Below are positions 8,813 to 17,130 of a DNA stretch of 40,359 bases, piece after piece. Source of the DNA: Paracoccaceae bacterium (GTDB lineage: Bacteria > Pseudomonadota > Alphaproteobacteria > Rhodobacterales > Rhodobacteraceae); contig CABXKH010000014.1 of NCBI GenBank assembly GCA_902512685.1, positions 1-40,359 of the forward strand. Direction: 5' to 3'. The notes under the pieces were generated by a model. That model saw nothing but the letters and a program-made list of their open reading frames with translations, ran no database searches and had not been told where the DNA came from. The position numbers and the translations under genes were made by a program. Position 1 is the stretch's first letter. Each line of letters opens with the position of its first letter.

Positions 8813-9045
8813 AGGCGAAAGTCTAGCCTGTGCGGCCCAAAAGGAAAAGCAAGCAATGGTGCGGATAAAATTGCCCAAAGACATCCACGCAAACTGGCAG
8901 ATTTATCCTTTCGATTGAGGTTTTTGCGCATTTGCCCCTTACTCACCTGCTTGATGACGTCACAAAGTGCTGCGCAAGCTGACTTGGGGCTTGTGCCACA
9001 GCCGATAGCGCTTTATGAACCGCTCAAATTCAGCGGAGCGCATTT
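8813..9045. promoter_or_regulatory. Divergent intergenic region between udg and pyrB
   Basis: These 233 bases must carry promoters for udg-moaB and for pyrB-pyrC'-plsY. I see an 8-bp perfect palindrome TGACGTCA at 8955-8962 and a weak CAAGC...GCTTG dyad near 8980-8998. There is no convincing -35/-10 pair and no attenuator with a leader peptide. The role of either dyad is unknown. Confidence 0.3.
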
Positions 9046-9998
9046 ATGGGGTTCACCGACAAACACCTTTTGGGCATTGAGCCACTTTCCCCCGCTGCTA
9101 TTTCCGAAATTCTTGATCTTGCCGACAGCTATGTTGACCTCAACCGGCGCTCAAACAAGCATTCAGACGTCTTGGCCGGTTTGACCCAGATCAATATGTT
9201 TTTTGAAAACTCAACCCGCACGCAGGCTTCGTTTGAGCTGGCCGGCAAACGGCTGGGCGCGGATGTGATGAATATGGCCATGCAGGCCAGTTCGATTAAA
9301 AAAGGCGAAACGCTGATTGATACGGCGCTCACGCTAAACGCGATGCACCCCGATCTTTTGGTGGTGCGGCATCCACAATCCGGCGCGGTTGATTTGCTGG
9401 CGCAAAAGGTCAACTGCAGCGTTTTAAACGCAGGTGACGGACGCCATGAACACCCCACACAAGCGCTTTTGGATGCGCTGACCATACGCCGCGCCAAAGG
9501 GCGCCTGCATCGGCTTAGCATCGCCATTTGCGGCGATATCGCCCACAGCCGCGTGGCACGCTCGAACATTATCCTGTTGGGCAAAATGGAAAATCGTATC
9601 CGCCTGATCGCCCCCCCCCCACCTTGATGCCTTCGGGCATCGCCGAATTTGGCTGCGAGGTCTATGAGGATATGCATCAAGGGCTGCAAGATGTCGATGT
9701 GGTGATGATGTTGCGGCTTCAGCGCGAACGCATGGACGGCGGGTTTATCCCTTCAGAGCGCGAATATTACCACCGCTACGGGCTTGATGCCCAGAAATTG
9801 AAGGCCGCCAAGGACGATGCCATTGTGATGCACCCGGGCCCGATGAACCGCGGGGTTGAGATCGACGGTGATATTGCCGATGACATTAATCGCTCGGTGA
9901 TCCAGGATCAGGTGGAAATGGGCGTCGCAGTCCGCATGGCGGCTATGGATTTACTGGCACGTAATCGGAAAATGCAAATGTCGGAGGGCGCAGCATGA
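9046..9998 (+). pseudogene. pyrB: Aspartate carbamoyltransferase catalytic chain (pyrB), frameshifted at a run of ten C
   Basis: Aspartate carbamoyltransferase joins carbamoyl phosphate and aspartate in pyrimidine synthesis. The first frame runs to a stop at 9627 and carries the carbamoyl-phosphate loop [19 protein letters not shown] and [12 protein letters not shown]. It then enters C10 at 9611-9620 and ends in a short proline run. The protein resumes in another frame with [24 protein letters not shown] and [12 protein letters not shown], and stops at 9998. Eight or eleven C residues would restore one protein of about 316-317 residues, the normal length. All catalytic blocks survive, so this is most likely a homopolymer sequencing error. 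A real frameshift or -1 slippage is the alternative. The start at 9046 has GCGGAG seven bases upstream, and the end overlaps pyrC by ATGA. Confidence 0.93.
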
Positions 9999-11275
9999 CT
10001 ATAGTTTTGCTACGCAATGCGCGCCTCATTGATCCTGAAACCGGCACTGAAACAGACGGCAGTCTGCTGATTGAAAACGGTGTGATCCGCGCCGTGGGCT
10101 CCGCAGTTGATACCCCTGCAAAAGACATCAAGTCCATTGATTGTAACGGCAAGGTGCTTGCGCCTGGGATCATTGATATAGGTGTCAAGGTTTGCGAGCC
10201 GGGCGAGCGGCACAAGGAATCGTTCAAGACGGCCGGACAGGCAGCGGCCGCAGGCGGTGTGACAACGATAGTGACCCGGCCTGATACCCTGCCCGCGATC
10301 GACACCCCCGAAACGCTTGAATTTACCCGCAGACGCGCCAATGAAGCGGCACCGGTCAACGTACTGACCATGGCGGCGCTGACCAAAGGCCGCGACGGGC
10401 GCGAAATGACCGAGATCGGTTTTTTGCTCGATGCCGGGGCGGTGGGCTTTACCGATTGTGACCGAGTGGTCACCGACACCAAGGTGCTTACCCGCGCGCT
10501 TTCCTACGCGCGCTCGCTTGGGGCGTTGGTGATGGGCCATCCGCAAGATCCGGGGCTGTCAAAAGGCGCGGCTGCTACGTCAGGCAAGTTTGCCTCGCTT
10601 CGCGGGTTACCAGCGGTTTCGCCCATGGCCGAGCGCATGGCGCTTGACCGTGATATTGCGCTGATTGAGATGACCGGCGTGCGTTATCATTTTGATCAGA
10701 TCACCACTGGCCGCGCCTTGCCGGCGCTACGCCGCGCCAAGGACAACGGGCTTGATATCACCGCAGGAACTTCGATCCACCATTTGACCCTGAATGAATT
10801 TGACGTGGCCGACTACCGGACATTTTTCAAGGTTAAGCCGCCCCTGCGGACCGAAGATGACCGGCAGTTGATCGTTGAAGCGGTACGCGATGGATTGATC
10901 GACATCATTTGTTCCATGCACACCCCGCAGGACGAAGAAAGCAAACGTCTGCCCTTTGAAGAAGCCGCCTCGGGCGCGGTCGGTCTTGAAACACTTTTGC
11001 CTGCAGCGTTGCGGCTCTATCACTCTGGAGATCTTGATCTGCCAACACTGTTTCGCGCGCTATCGCTTAATCCGGCCAAGCGGCTGGGGCTCGCGGCAGG
11101 GCGGCTCACAGTAGGGGCCAGTGCTGATCTGGTGCTTTTTGATCCTGATGCCCCGTTTGTTGTGGATCGCTTCAAGCTGCATTCAAAATCGAAAAACACG
11201 CCCTTTGATGGGACCCGGATGCAGGGTAAGGTTATGCGGACATTTGTGGCCGGCAGAGAGGTCTATAAAGGATGA
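9995..11275 (+). CDS. pyrC: Dihydroorotase-like protein lacking catalytic residues (pyrC', pseudo-dihydroorotase)
   Basis: This 426-residue amidohydrolase-fold protein is homologous to class I dihydroorotase. The metal-binding HxH expected after PGIID is replaced: residues 61-66 read DIGVKV, with G63 and K65 where histidines belong. The strand that normally carries the second pair of metal histidines reads YHFDQIT (231-237). The catalytic aspartate of the usual TDHAP block is methionine (SMHTP, M308). The rest of the fold is preserved, including [30 protein letters not shown] and KNTPFDG. In Pseudomonas, a comparable inactive pyrC' product is needed for assembly of aspartate carbamoyltransferase; I infer the same here from the pyrB overlap. 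An active dihydroorotase should then be encoded elsewhere. It overlaps pyrB and plsY by four bases each. Confidence 0.88.
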   Translation: MTIVLLRNARLIDPETGTETDGSLLIENGVIRAVGSAVDTPAKDIKSIDCNGKVLAPGIIDIGVKVCEPGERHKESFKTAGQAAAAGGVTTIVTRPDTLPAIDTPETLEFTRRRANEAAPVNVLTMAALTKGRDGREMTEIGFLLDAGAVGFTDCDRVVTDTKVLTRALSYARSLGALVMGHPQDPGLSKGAAATSGKFASLRGLPAVSPMAERMALDRDIALIEMTGVRYHFDQITTGRALPALRRAKDNGLDITAGTSIHHLTLNEFDVADYRTFFKVKPPLRTEDDRQLIVEAVRDGLIDIICSMHTPQDEESKRLPFEEAASGAVGLETLLPAALRLYHSGDLDLPTLFRALSLNPAKRLGLAAGRLTVGASADLVLFDPDAPFVVDRFKLHSKSKNTPFDGTRMQGKVMRTFVAGREVYKG

Positions 11276-11916
11276 TGCTTTTTCCTGCTGTTAGCGGCTC
11301 TGGCGCCGCGCTGATCCTTTGGGCCATTGCCGGATATGGGCTTGGCTCGATCCCGTTTGGCATGGTGCTGGCGCGGTTTATGGGGCTGGGAAATCTGCGC
11401 GATATCGGATCGGGCAGTATTGGCGCCACCAATGTGCTGCGCACGGGCAGTAAAACCGCCGCCGCGCTAACGCTTTTATTGGATGGTGGCAAAGGCATCA
11501 TCGCCGTTTTAATGGCCTTTGCCATTTCCGGCGATGCAGCAGCGCAGATCGCAGCGCTGTTTGCCATGCTCGGCCATTGCTATCCGGTTTGGCTGCGCTT
11601 CCGGGGCGGCAAAGGGGTGGCAACGCTGCTTGGGGTATTGCTGGCGCTCTACTGGCCACTGGGCGCTGCGTGCTGCGCCACATGGCTCGTGGTGGCCGCG
11701 CTGCGCCGCATATCATCGCTTTCGGCTTTGGTTGCAGTGGCCAGTTCGGCGCTGTGGTGTATGATCTATACCCGCCCCGAGATGATCGCTTTGTGTCTTG
11801 CCCTCACCGCTTTGGTCTTTTGGCGGCACCGCGAAAATATCGCTCGGCTTTTGGCCGGCACCGAGCCAAAGATCGGTCAGAAAACCGTGCAAAGCGATAT
11901 AGACGACGCGGTCTAA
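11272..11916 (+). CDS. plsY: Acyl-phosphate:glycerol-3-phosphate acyltransferase PlsY
   Basis: PlsY is an inner-membrane enzyme that transfers the acyl chain from acyl-phosphate to glycerol-3-phosphate, the first step of phospholipid synthesis. The 214-residue protein is strongly hydrophobic with several membrane helices. It has the family motifs GSIPFGMVLAR, DIGSGSIGATNVLRTG with a following LLDGGKG, and PVWLRFRGGKGVAT. The C-terminal tail after the last helix is hydrophilic. Two ATG codons stand in tandem (11272 and 11275), and AAAGG in the pyrC end serves as ribosome binding site, so the second may be used. It is the third gene of the pyrB-pyrC'-plsY operon. Its last four bases overlap the convergent Nudix gene. 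Confidence 0.95.
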   Translation: MMLFPAVSGSGAALILWAIAGYGLGSIPFGMVLARFMGLGNLRDIGSGSIGATNVLRTGSKTAAALTLLLDGGKGIIAVLMAFAISGDAAAQIAALFAMLGHCYPVWLRFRGGKGVATLLGVLLALYWPLGAACCATWLVVAALRRISSLSALVAVASSALWCMIYTRPEMIALCLALTALVFWRHRENIARLLAGTEPKIGQKTVQSDIDDAV

Positions 11917-12389
11917 GGCCCCGCTAAAATCGCTTCCTGATGATAGTGATACAGGATTTTTTTGACTGACGGGGCAAATAATGACTGCACTTCTTTGTGC
12001 AGGCGGGGGCCAAGCGGCCGCCAGAAAAATTCAAAAATCAAACCGTCTTCCGCCGGGCTTCCTTCGGCGCGATGGTGCCAGTGATTGGGCAGCGGATTGT
12101 TCACTTCAAACGCAAAAATATGCCAGATGTGTTTTTGCGCCACACGGCCTTTGCCTGGGCGGTGAGGGATATAGCGGTTCCAGACACCAATGGGCTGCGG
12201 TTTGACGGACAGGTGCAATCCAGATTCTTCGTGCAGCTCACGCAGCGCCGCGGCAGTGCAGGTTTCGCCCGGCTCAACCGTGCCTTTGGGAAGTTGCACC
12301 CCCGCTAAAGGATGGCGAAACAAAAGCAATTCTAAATCTGCGCCAACCGGGCGGACCACCGCCGCTACAGCTTTTTCAACTGCTTTCAT
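11913..12389 (-). CDS. Nudix hydrolase
   Basis: This Mg-dependent pyrophosphohydrolase of the Nudix superfamily has 158 residues with a complete Nudix box at residues 36-58: G36, then E41, then RELHEESGL. The N-terminus (KAVAAVVRP) and LLLFRHPLAGVQLPKG fit the fold. The likely substrates are nucleoside diphosphate derivatives, but nothing in the sequence identifies one. The ATG at 12389 is preceded by AGGGA at eight bases. The end overlaps plsY tail to tail. It appears to be transcribed alone, because 152 bases separate it from the alpha/beta hydrolase gene. Confidence 0.9.
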   Translation of the reverse strand: MKAVEKAVAAVVRPVGADLELLLFRHPLAGVQLPKGTVEPGETCTAAALRELHEESGLHLSVKPQPIGVWNRYIPHRPGKGRVAQKHIWHIFAFEVNNPLPNHWHHRAEGSPAEDGLIFEFFWRPLGPRLHKEVQSLFAPSVKKILYHYHQEAILAGP

Positions 12390-12541
12390 ATTAAAATTCC
12401 CTAAATCAAATCATGCATCAAATATTTTCTTTGAATGCTACGCATACCATAGGTTTACATTCAATAAAATAATTATGAGCTATCAAAACTGCACCCCAAA
12501 CCCAAAGGGCAAAACACGTTTTTCGGATAGTAAGGTTTTCC
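12390..12541. other. AT-rich spacer between alpha/beta hydrolase and Nudix genes
   Basis: This spacer should hold the Nudix promoter and the 3' end signal of the alpha/beta hydrolase gene (both minus strand). A 7-bp inverted repeat TTGAATG (12431-12437) / CATTCAA (12458-12464) with a 20-base gap is visible. A short TAAGG-AAAA-CCTTA hairpin lies directly after the hydrolase stop codon. Neither is a classic terminator. Confidence 0.3.
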
Positions 12542-13351
12542 TTATGCAATGCTTTGCCAAAAGCCCCCAATTGCTTTTGCAGTCTCGGCCGCATGGGTGA
12601 TCGGCACCATATGGCCAGCGCCGTCAATCACTGCGCGCTGCGTCAGCGGCAGACGCTGTTGCAGCGCCGTATTGATCGCAGCAGCGCTTGAATGGCTTAC
12701 GCCCCCTTCAAGCAAGAGCACCGGAACGTCGATGCCGGACAGACGGCCGGGCTGTGAAAACCCATAGCGATCCCCGATCACATTATGTTCGCCAGCTTTG
12801 ATCATGCCTATCTTATCGATCATCGTCTGCTGCGCACGCACGGGCACATCTGCCCAGCGGCGTCCATCACCCCACATGCGGGAAAACTCGCGCGCTGCCG
12901 TTTCCAGATCACCGCGCTGCCAAGCCTCTTCGAACCCTTGATGATCTTGGGCATAGATGGCTTTCAAATCCGGGTTGTCGACAAAAGCAAGGTTGATCAA
13001 CACCGGCTCGATCAGCACCAATGAGCGCACCATCTGTGGCAGCTCAAGCGCCAGCCTTAGTGCAATTGTGCCGCCGTAAGAATGCCCGATCAAGTCCATC
13101 GGCTGATCCAGAAATGTTTTAGCAATCTCGGTGCCGATGGTGTGATAATCACCCTGTTCTGTCCACGGCGCGGATTTGCCGTGGCCTGGCATATCAAAGG
13201 CGGTAAAATGGTGATCTGAGCCAAGATGTTCTATGAGCCCGCGCCATGCACCGGCGTTGCCCATCGTGCAATGCAGCATCAAAATCGGTTTGCCGTCACT
13301 TCCGAAACGCATAAAATTGGTCAGATGTCCGGCGCGGTCTTCTAATGGCAT
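12542..13351 (-). CDS. Alpha/beta fold hydrolase
   Basis: This is a 269-residue alpha/beta hydrolase of unknown substrate. The nucleophile elbow is GHSYGG (89-94, Ser91). The oxyanion-side motif LMLHCTMGNAGAW follows strand 3, and the catalytic histidine is in GAGHMVP (His247). The acid residue is probably D208 or nearby in IDVPVLLLEGG. No lid or signal peptide is evident, so the enzyme is probably cytoplasmic. The start codon shares one base with the stop of the upstream isomerase-like gene (TAATG), showing a two-gene operon. That pairing suggests a catabolic or detoxifying step on a small ester or ring-cleavage product, but this is only inference. Confidence 0.88.
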   Translation of the reverse strand: MPLEDRAGHLTNFMRFGSDGKPILMLHCTMGNAGAWRGLIEHLGSDHHFTAFDMPGHGKSAPWTEQGDYHTIGTEIAKTFLDQPMDLIGHSYGGTIALRLALELPQMVRSLVLIEPVLINLAFVDNPDLKAIYAQDHQGFEEAWQRGDLETAAREFSRMWGDGRRWADVPVRAQQTMIDKIGMIKAGEHNVIGDRYGFSQPGRLSGIDVPVLLLEGGVSHSSAAAINTALQQRLPLTQRAVIDGAGHMVPITHAAETAKAIGGFWQSIA

Positions 13352-13950
13352 TAAATCGCTCCGGATAAATGTGCATCAAGATCGTCGAGCCGGTCCTGCC
13401 CCCAAAACCTTTGATCCCCGTCAACAATATAAAACGGCGCACCAAATGCGCCCGCATCCACCGCCGCTTCGAGGTTGGCAGCATATTCTTCGGCCCCCTG
13501 CAGCAATCCGTCGTTGGCCAAATCAGGATCAAAGCCTGCGACCGCCAGACAGTCCCGAATGACATCATCTTCGGCAATATTGCGATCTTGTGCCCAGCAG
13601 GCACGAGTCATCGCGTGAACCAATGTGCCCAGATCACCACCGACGCTGTTTTTGGCCGCAATAAAAGCATAAGAGGCAGGCGCCTGATTGGTTGGCCAAT
13701 GCGCAGGATTTAAGTTTATGGGCAGATTTACTTTTTTTGCCTGACGCGTAAGTTCTTGCAATCTATACTTGCGGCGGCTGATATGGCGCTCTTTGGGCAC
13801 CACGCCGCCCGTGCGCGCAAACAGCGCCGCCACATCCAGAGGCCGGTAGATAACATCGGCGCTGTGACGCGCTGCAATATCGCTTAATCTTTCGCCTGCC
13901 AGATAGGTATAAGGCGAAATAACCGAAAAATAGTACTCAATTGTTGGCAA
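13351..13950 (-). CDS. 2-hydroxychromene-2-carboxylate isomerase-like (DsbA/GST-kappa family)
   Basis: This protein has the thioredoxin-like DsbA/kappa-GST fold. Named members isomerise 2-hydroxychromene-2-carboxylate in naphthalene breakdown using glutathione; the true substrate here is unknown. The N-terminus has the family block YYFSVISPYTYL with the active-site serine in SPY. The tail has FGAPFYIVDGDQRFWGQDRLD, typical of the family. The frame is open from ATG 13968, but that codon lies in front of a strong AAAGGAG site. A TTG at 13950, seven bases after AGGAG, gives 199 residues and the expected short N-terminus (MPTIEYY), so I prefer it. The gene diverges from prs and overlaps the hydrolase by one base. 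Confidence 0.87.
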   Translation of the reverse strand: MPTIEYYFSVISPYTYLAGERLSDIAARHSADVIYRPLDVAALFARTGGVVPKERHISRRKYRLQELTRQAKKVNLPINLNPAHWPTNQAPASYAFIAAKNSVGGDLGTLVHAMTRACWAQDRNIAEDDVIRDCLAVAGFDPDLANDGLLQGAEEYAANLEAAVDAGAFGAPFYIVDGDQRFWGQDRLDDLDAHLSGAI

Positions 13951-14053
13951 ATTCCCTCTCCTTTGCATCCACCACTTTGCCAGACGATAACGCCGTGCTA
14001 AGCGGTGTCAACGTCACGAATCTGTCACTTAGTGCATCTGGGGAAAAAGTTAT

Positions 14054-15073
14054 ATGCCTTCAATTACAGAACCAAAGCTCATCTCGGGAAATGCAAACCT
14101 GACTTTAGCCAATGCTATTTCTCGGCGCATGTCGCTTCATCGCGGGCTTAATGTGGGCTTGGTTGATGCCCGAGTTGAACGCTTTAATGATCAAGAGATC
14201 TTTGTCGAAGTTTACGAAAATGTACGCGGCGAAGATATGTTTATCATCCAGTCCACATCAAACCCTGCCAATGACAACCTAATGGAACTTTTGATTATGG
14301 CGGATGCCTTACGGCGGTCTTCAGCCAGCCGGATCACAGCGATTATTCCCTATTTTGGCTATGCACGGCAAGATCGGCGATCAAAAGCCCGCACCCCGAT
14401 CAGTGCCAAGCTGGTGGCCAATATGCTGGTTGAGGCGGGTATCGAGCGGGTGCTGACCATGGATTTACACGCAGCGCAAATTCAGGGATTTTTCGATATT
14501 CCGGTGGACAACCTTTATGCTTCGCCGATTTTCGCTTTGGATATTATGCACCAGTTCAAAGGTCAGCTTGATGATGTGATGGTTGTATCGCCAGACGTGG
14601 GCGGTGTAGCCCGCGTACGCGAGTTGGCCAAACGGATCAGCGCACCACTTTCCATCGTGGACAAACGCCGTGAAAAACACGGTGAAGTGGCCGAAATGAA
14701 CGTGATCGGCAATGTCGAAGGTAAAAAGTGTATCATTGTTGATGACATTTGCGACACCGCTGGCACGCTGTGCAAAGCAGCAGAAGTTTTGCTGGAAAAC
14801 GGCGCCTCGGAAGTGCACTCCTATATCACCCACGGTGTTCTATCAGGACCAGCTGTCGAGCGTATCTCTAAATCCGTAATGAAGTCCCTGGTGATCACCG
14901 ATTCTATCGAAGCCAGCGAACCGGTCAAAGCCGCAACAAATATTCGCATTGTGCCTACTGCGCCGATGTTTGCCCAAGCGATTTTGAATATCTGGAATGG
15001 CACATCGGTGTCTTCGCTGTTTGAAACCGAGACACTTGATCCGATTTATGACGGTCATTTTCCGGCTGAATAA
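14054..15073 (+). CDS. prs: Ribose-phosphate pyrophosphokinase
   Basis: The enzyme makes PRPP from ribose-5-phosphate and ATP, feeding purine, pyrimidine, NAD, histidine and tryptophan synthesis. The 339-residue protein shows the family set in order: FNDQEIFVE, the regulatory/flexible-loop region [56 protein letters not shown], and the PRPP-binding loop [14 protein letters not shown]. It is an ordinary class I enzyme of slightly above average length. The ATG at 14054 follows a purine-rich GGGGAAAAAG stretch. A perfect terminator follows 44 bases after the stop, so it is transcribed alone. The promoter lies in the 103 bases shared with the isomerase-like gene. Confidence 0.97.
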   Translation: MPSITEPKLISGNANLTLANAISRRMSLHRGLNVGLVDARVERFNDQEIFVEVYENVRGEDMFIIQSTSNPANDNLMELLIMADALRRSSASRITAIIPYFGYARQDRRSKARTPISAKLVANMLVEAGIERVLTMDLHAAQIQGFFDIPVDNLYASPIFALDIMHQFKGQLDDVMVVSPDVGGVARVRELAKRISAPLSIVDKRREKHGEVAEMNVIGNVEGKKCIIVDDICDTAGTLCKAAEVLLENGASEVHSYITHGVLSGPAVERISKSVMKSLVITDSIEASEPVKAATNIRIVPTAPMFAQAILNIWNGTSVSSLFETETLDPIYDGHFPAE

Positions 15074-15117
15074 CTGCGCAGGATACTGTGCCTATCCGCA
15101 TCAGTACGAATTTAATT

Positions 15118-15150
15118 AAAAACGGGCTTCTGTTTCAGAAGCCCGTTTTT
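15118..15150 (+). terminator. Rho-independent terminator of prs (probably bidirectional)
   Basis: This is a perfect 15-bp inverted repeat. The left arm is 15118-15132 (core ACGGGCTTCTG) and the right arm is 15136-15150 (core CAGAAGCCCGT), around a TTT loop. The stem is flanked by A-run and T-run ends. It lies 44 bases past the prs stop and 20 bases past the amtB stop on the other strand, so it can end transcription both ways. Confidence 0.93.
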
Positions 15151-15170
15151 GGTTTAACCATAGGCCGTGA

Positions 15171-16502
15171 TCAGCTTCGGCCAAATTCTGGATAGGCTTC
15201 CATTCCCAGTTCAGCCATATCCAAACCGTTAATCTCAACCTCTTCCTCAACGCGTATGCCCAGGGTTGATTTAAGGACAAACCAGACCACTGCAGATGCG
15301 ATCACTACAAAGATACCCACCACGATGATTGAATAAAGCTGAGTGCCCAAGGATGCCTCAGAGTTGGTAAAGACCACCGCAATTGTTCCCCAAATACCGG
15401 CAAACAAGTGTACTGGGATCGCACCAACCACATCATCGATTTTAAATCGGTCAAGCATGGGCACTGCCAGCACAACAATCACGCCGCCCACTGCACCGAT
15501 TAAAGTGGCTGTCCCAAGGCTTGGGAACAGAGGCTCAGCTGTGATAGACACCAGCCCCGCCAAAGCGCCGTTCAAAACCATCGTCAGATCAGGTTTTTTA
15601 TACAGGAGCTGGGTAAGGATCAAAGCCGCAACCGCGCCGCCGGCAGCCGCTGTATTTGTATTTGCAAATATCCGGCTGATGTCGGCCACGTTGCCCGCAG
15701 TATCCATATAAAGTTGCGAGCCGCCGTTAAAGCCGAACCACCCCAACCACAGGATAAACGTTCCCAAAGTTGCCAGCGTCAAATTAGAGCCCGGGATCGG
15801 AACGGTTTTGCCTTCTTTGGTGTATTTACCGATGCGCGGACCTAGAATAATAGCGCCTGTCAGCGCTGCCCAGCCACCAACTGAGTGCACAACAGTTGAT
15901 CCAGCAAAGTCTAAAAAGCCCATGGCATCAAGGAAACCGCCGCCCCATTTCCAGCTTGCTTGGATTGGGTAAATCACAGCTGTCAAAAGGACGGTGAAAA
16001 CCAGGAAGGGCCAGAGTTTAATCCGTTCAGCCAACGCGCCCGATACAATGGAAGCGGTTGCGGCACAGAACATCAGCTGGAAGAAAAAGTCCGATCCGAC
16101 AGAGGCATAAGTCATATCAGCCTCGGTATCGGCCAATCCAACCGCTTCAAGCACGGCAGGACCAAAGGCACCAAGCGTTCCTTCAATGCTCCAGCCATCA
16201 CCGGGATACATCAGGTTGTAACCGATGAGGTAGTAAAAAAGAGACGCCAGTGAAAACAGCCCTATATTTTTGGTCAGTTGCATCGCCACGTTTTTCGAGC
16301 GCACCAATCCAGCCTCGAGCATGGCGAAACCTGCCGCCATCCAGAACACCAAAAACCCAGCAACCAGAAACATAAAGGTGGTAAAAATAAAGCCAATTTC
16401 ACCATTTAAAGGCGTGACATCAACCGATTGTGCCAGCCCGAGCGACGGCAGACAAGATGCGGCAACAGCGCCGGCAATTAAGCTCGTTCTTTTCGTAAAC
16501 AT
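15171..16502 (-). CDS. amtB: Ammonium transporter (Amt/AmtB)
   Basis: This is an inner-membrane ammonium channel of 443 residues with an N-terminal signal-like helix (cleavage after LGLAQS is likely) and about eleven further membrane helices. The pore histidines are recognisable as H206 in VVHSVGGW and H365 in PVHLFAGIWG. The block MLEAGLVRSKN is also typical. The soluble tail (EEEVEINGLDMAELGMEAYPEF) matches the region that contacts PII proteins in alphaproteobacterial AmtB. The gene lies 18 bases behind glnK on the same strand, the classical glnK-amtB operon. That predicts nitrogen-limited induction and PII gating of transport. AAGGAAA lies upstream of the ATG. Confidence 0.96.
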   Translation of the reverse strand: MFTKRTSLIAGAVAASCLPSLGLAQSVDVTPLNGEIGFIFTTFMFLVAGFLVFWMAAGFAMLEAGLVRSKNVAMQLTKNIGLFSLASLFYYLIGYNLMYPGDGWSIEGTLGAFGPAVLEAVGLADTEADMTYASVGSDFFFQLMFCAATASIVSGALAERIKLWPFLVFTVLLTAVIYPIQASWKWGGGFLDAMGFLDFAGSTVVHSVGGWAALTGAIILGPRIGKYTKEGKTVPIPGSNLTLATLGTFILWLGWFGFNGGSQLYMDTAGNVADISRIFANTNTAAAGGAVAALILTQLLYKKPDLTMVLNGALAGLVSITAEPLFPSLGTATLIGAVGGVIVVLAVPMLDRFKIDDVVGAIPVHLFAGIWGTIAVVFTNSEASLGTQLYSIIVVGIFVVIASAVVWFVLKSTLGIRVEEEVEINGLDMAELGMEAYPEFGRS

Positions 16503-16520
16503 TGTTCAAGGTTTCCTTTG

Positions 16521-16859
16521 CTAAATTGCCTCTGGACCGGTCTCGCCGGTGCGCACTCTGACGGTTTGCTGCACATCCAGAACAAAAATCTTACCGTCAC
16601 CAATTTTTCCGGTTTGGGCCGATTTTGTAATGGTTTCGACAACTTGGTCTGCCGAGGCGCTTTCAACCACAATTTCAAGTTTGATTTTGGGGACAAAATT
16701 CACCGCATATTCTGCCCCGCGATAGATTTCGGTATGCCCCGATTGGGCCCCAAAACCTTTTATTTCTGTCACCATCATGCCCCGAACACCAATCTCGGTC
16801 AGCGCTTCGCGTACATCTTCGAGTTTGAACGGTTTGATGGTTGCAATAATCAATTTCAC
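16521..16859 (-). CDS. glnK: PII nitrogen regulatory protein (GlnK/GlnB)
   Basis: This is a trimeric PII signal protein that senses 2-oxoglutarate, ATP/ADP and glutamine status. All 112 residues align with the family: MKLIIATIKPFKLEDVREAL at the N-terminus, the T-loop GHTEIYRGAEY with the uridylylation site Y51, and TGKIGDGKIFV plus RIRTGE-like VRVRTGE for nucleotide binding. I call it GlnK because it directly precedes amtB; the sequence alone would not exclude GlnB. The start codon is GTG, with AAGGA eight bases upstream. Operon induction by NtrC is expected, and a candidate upstream dyad is listed separately. Confidence 0.95.
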   Translation of the reverse strand: MKLIIATIKPFKLEDVREALTEIGVRGMMVTEIKGFGAQSGHTEIYRGAEYAVNFVPKIKLEIVVESASADQVVETITKSAQTGKIGDGKIFVLDVQQTVRVRTGETGPEAI

Positions 16860-17130
16860 CGTATTTTCCTTTCTGAGTCAGGCCAGTTGATGGCCAAATT
16901 GAGGAATGTTGCGGGTTCACAAGACTGCCCTAGGAGCTAAAAGAAAAGCAGGGCGGGGGGTAAAATTAGTCAAAACCAGGGTAAAAGCGCATAATTATTG
17001 CGCATTTAAGTTGGTTTGATTATATTTTAATCATATTCTGCATGAAATAATCAGGTGGAATGCCCTAAACAAGTAGACAAAAGCCGAGTATGCTGCACAA
17101 AATAAAAACGCCTTGAGGCTAAACAAATAC
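16860..17130. promoter_or_regulatory. Divergent control region between glnK-amtB and the PBP gene
   Basis: This region of about 270 bases holds two inverted repeats: GCGC-N9-GCGC at 16987-17003 (gcgcataattattgcgc) and TGATTA-N5-TAATCA at 17017-17033. The first is centred about 136 bases before the glnK start, a spacing like that of NtrC enhancer sites. It resembles but does not match the GCAC-N7-GTGC consensus. A GGCC-rich dyad (ggccagttgatggcc) lies nearer glnK at 16881-16895. I see no clear sigma-54 -24/-12 element. Confidence 0.4.

Noticed and set aside
8955-8962. TGACGTCA palindrome as a regulator site for pyrB
   Set aside because: An 8-bp palindrome is common by chance and no matching bacterial regulator family is indicated by context.
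9603-9627. Phase-variable (contingency) control of pyrB by the C run
   Set aside because: Switching off a core biosynthetic enzyme has no clear benefit, and two other genes show similar homopolymer breaks, so error is more likely; kept only as an alternative in the pyrB finding.
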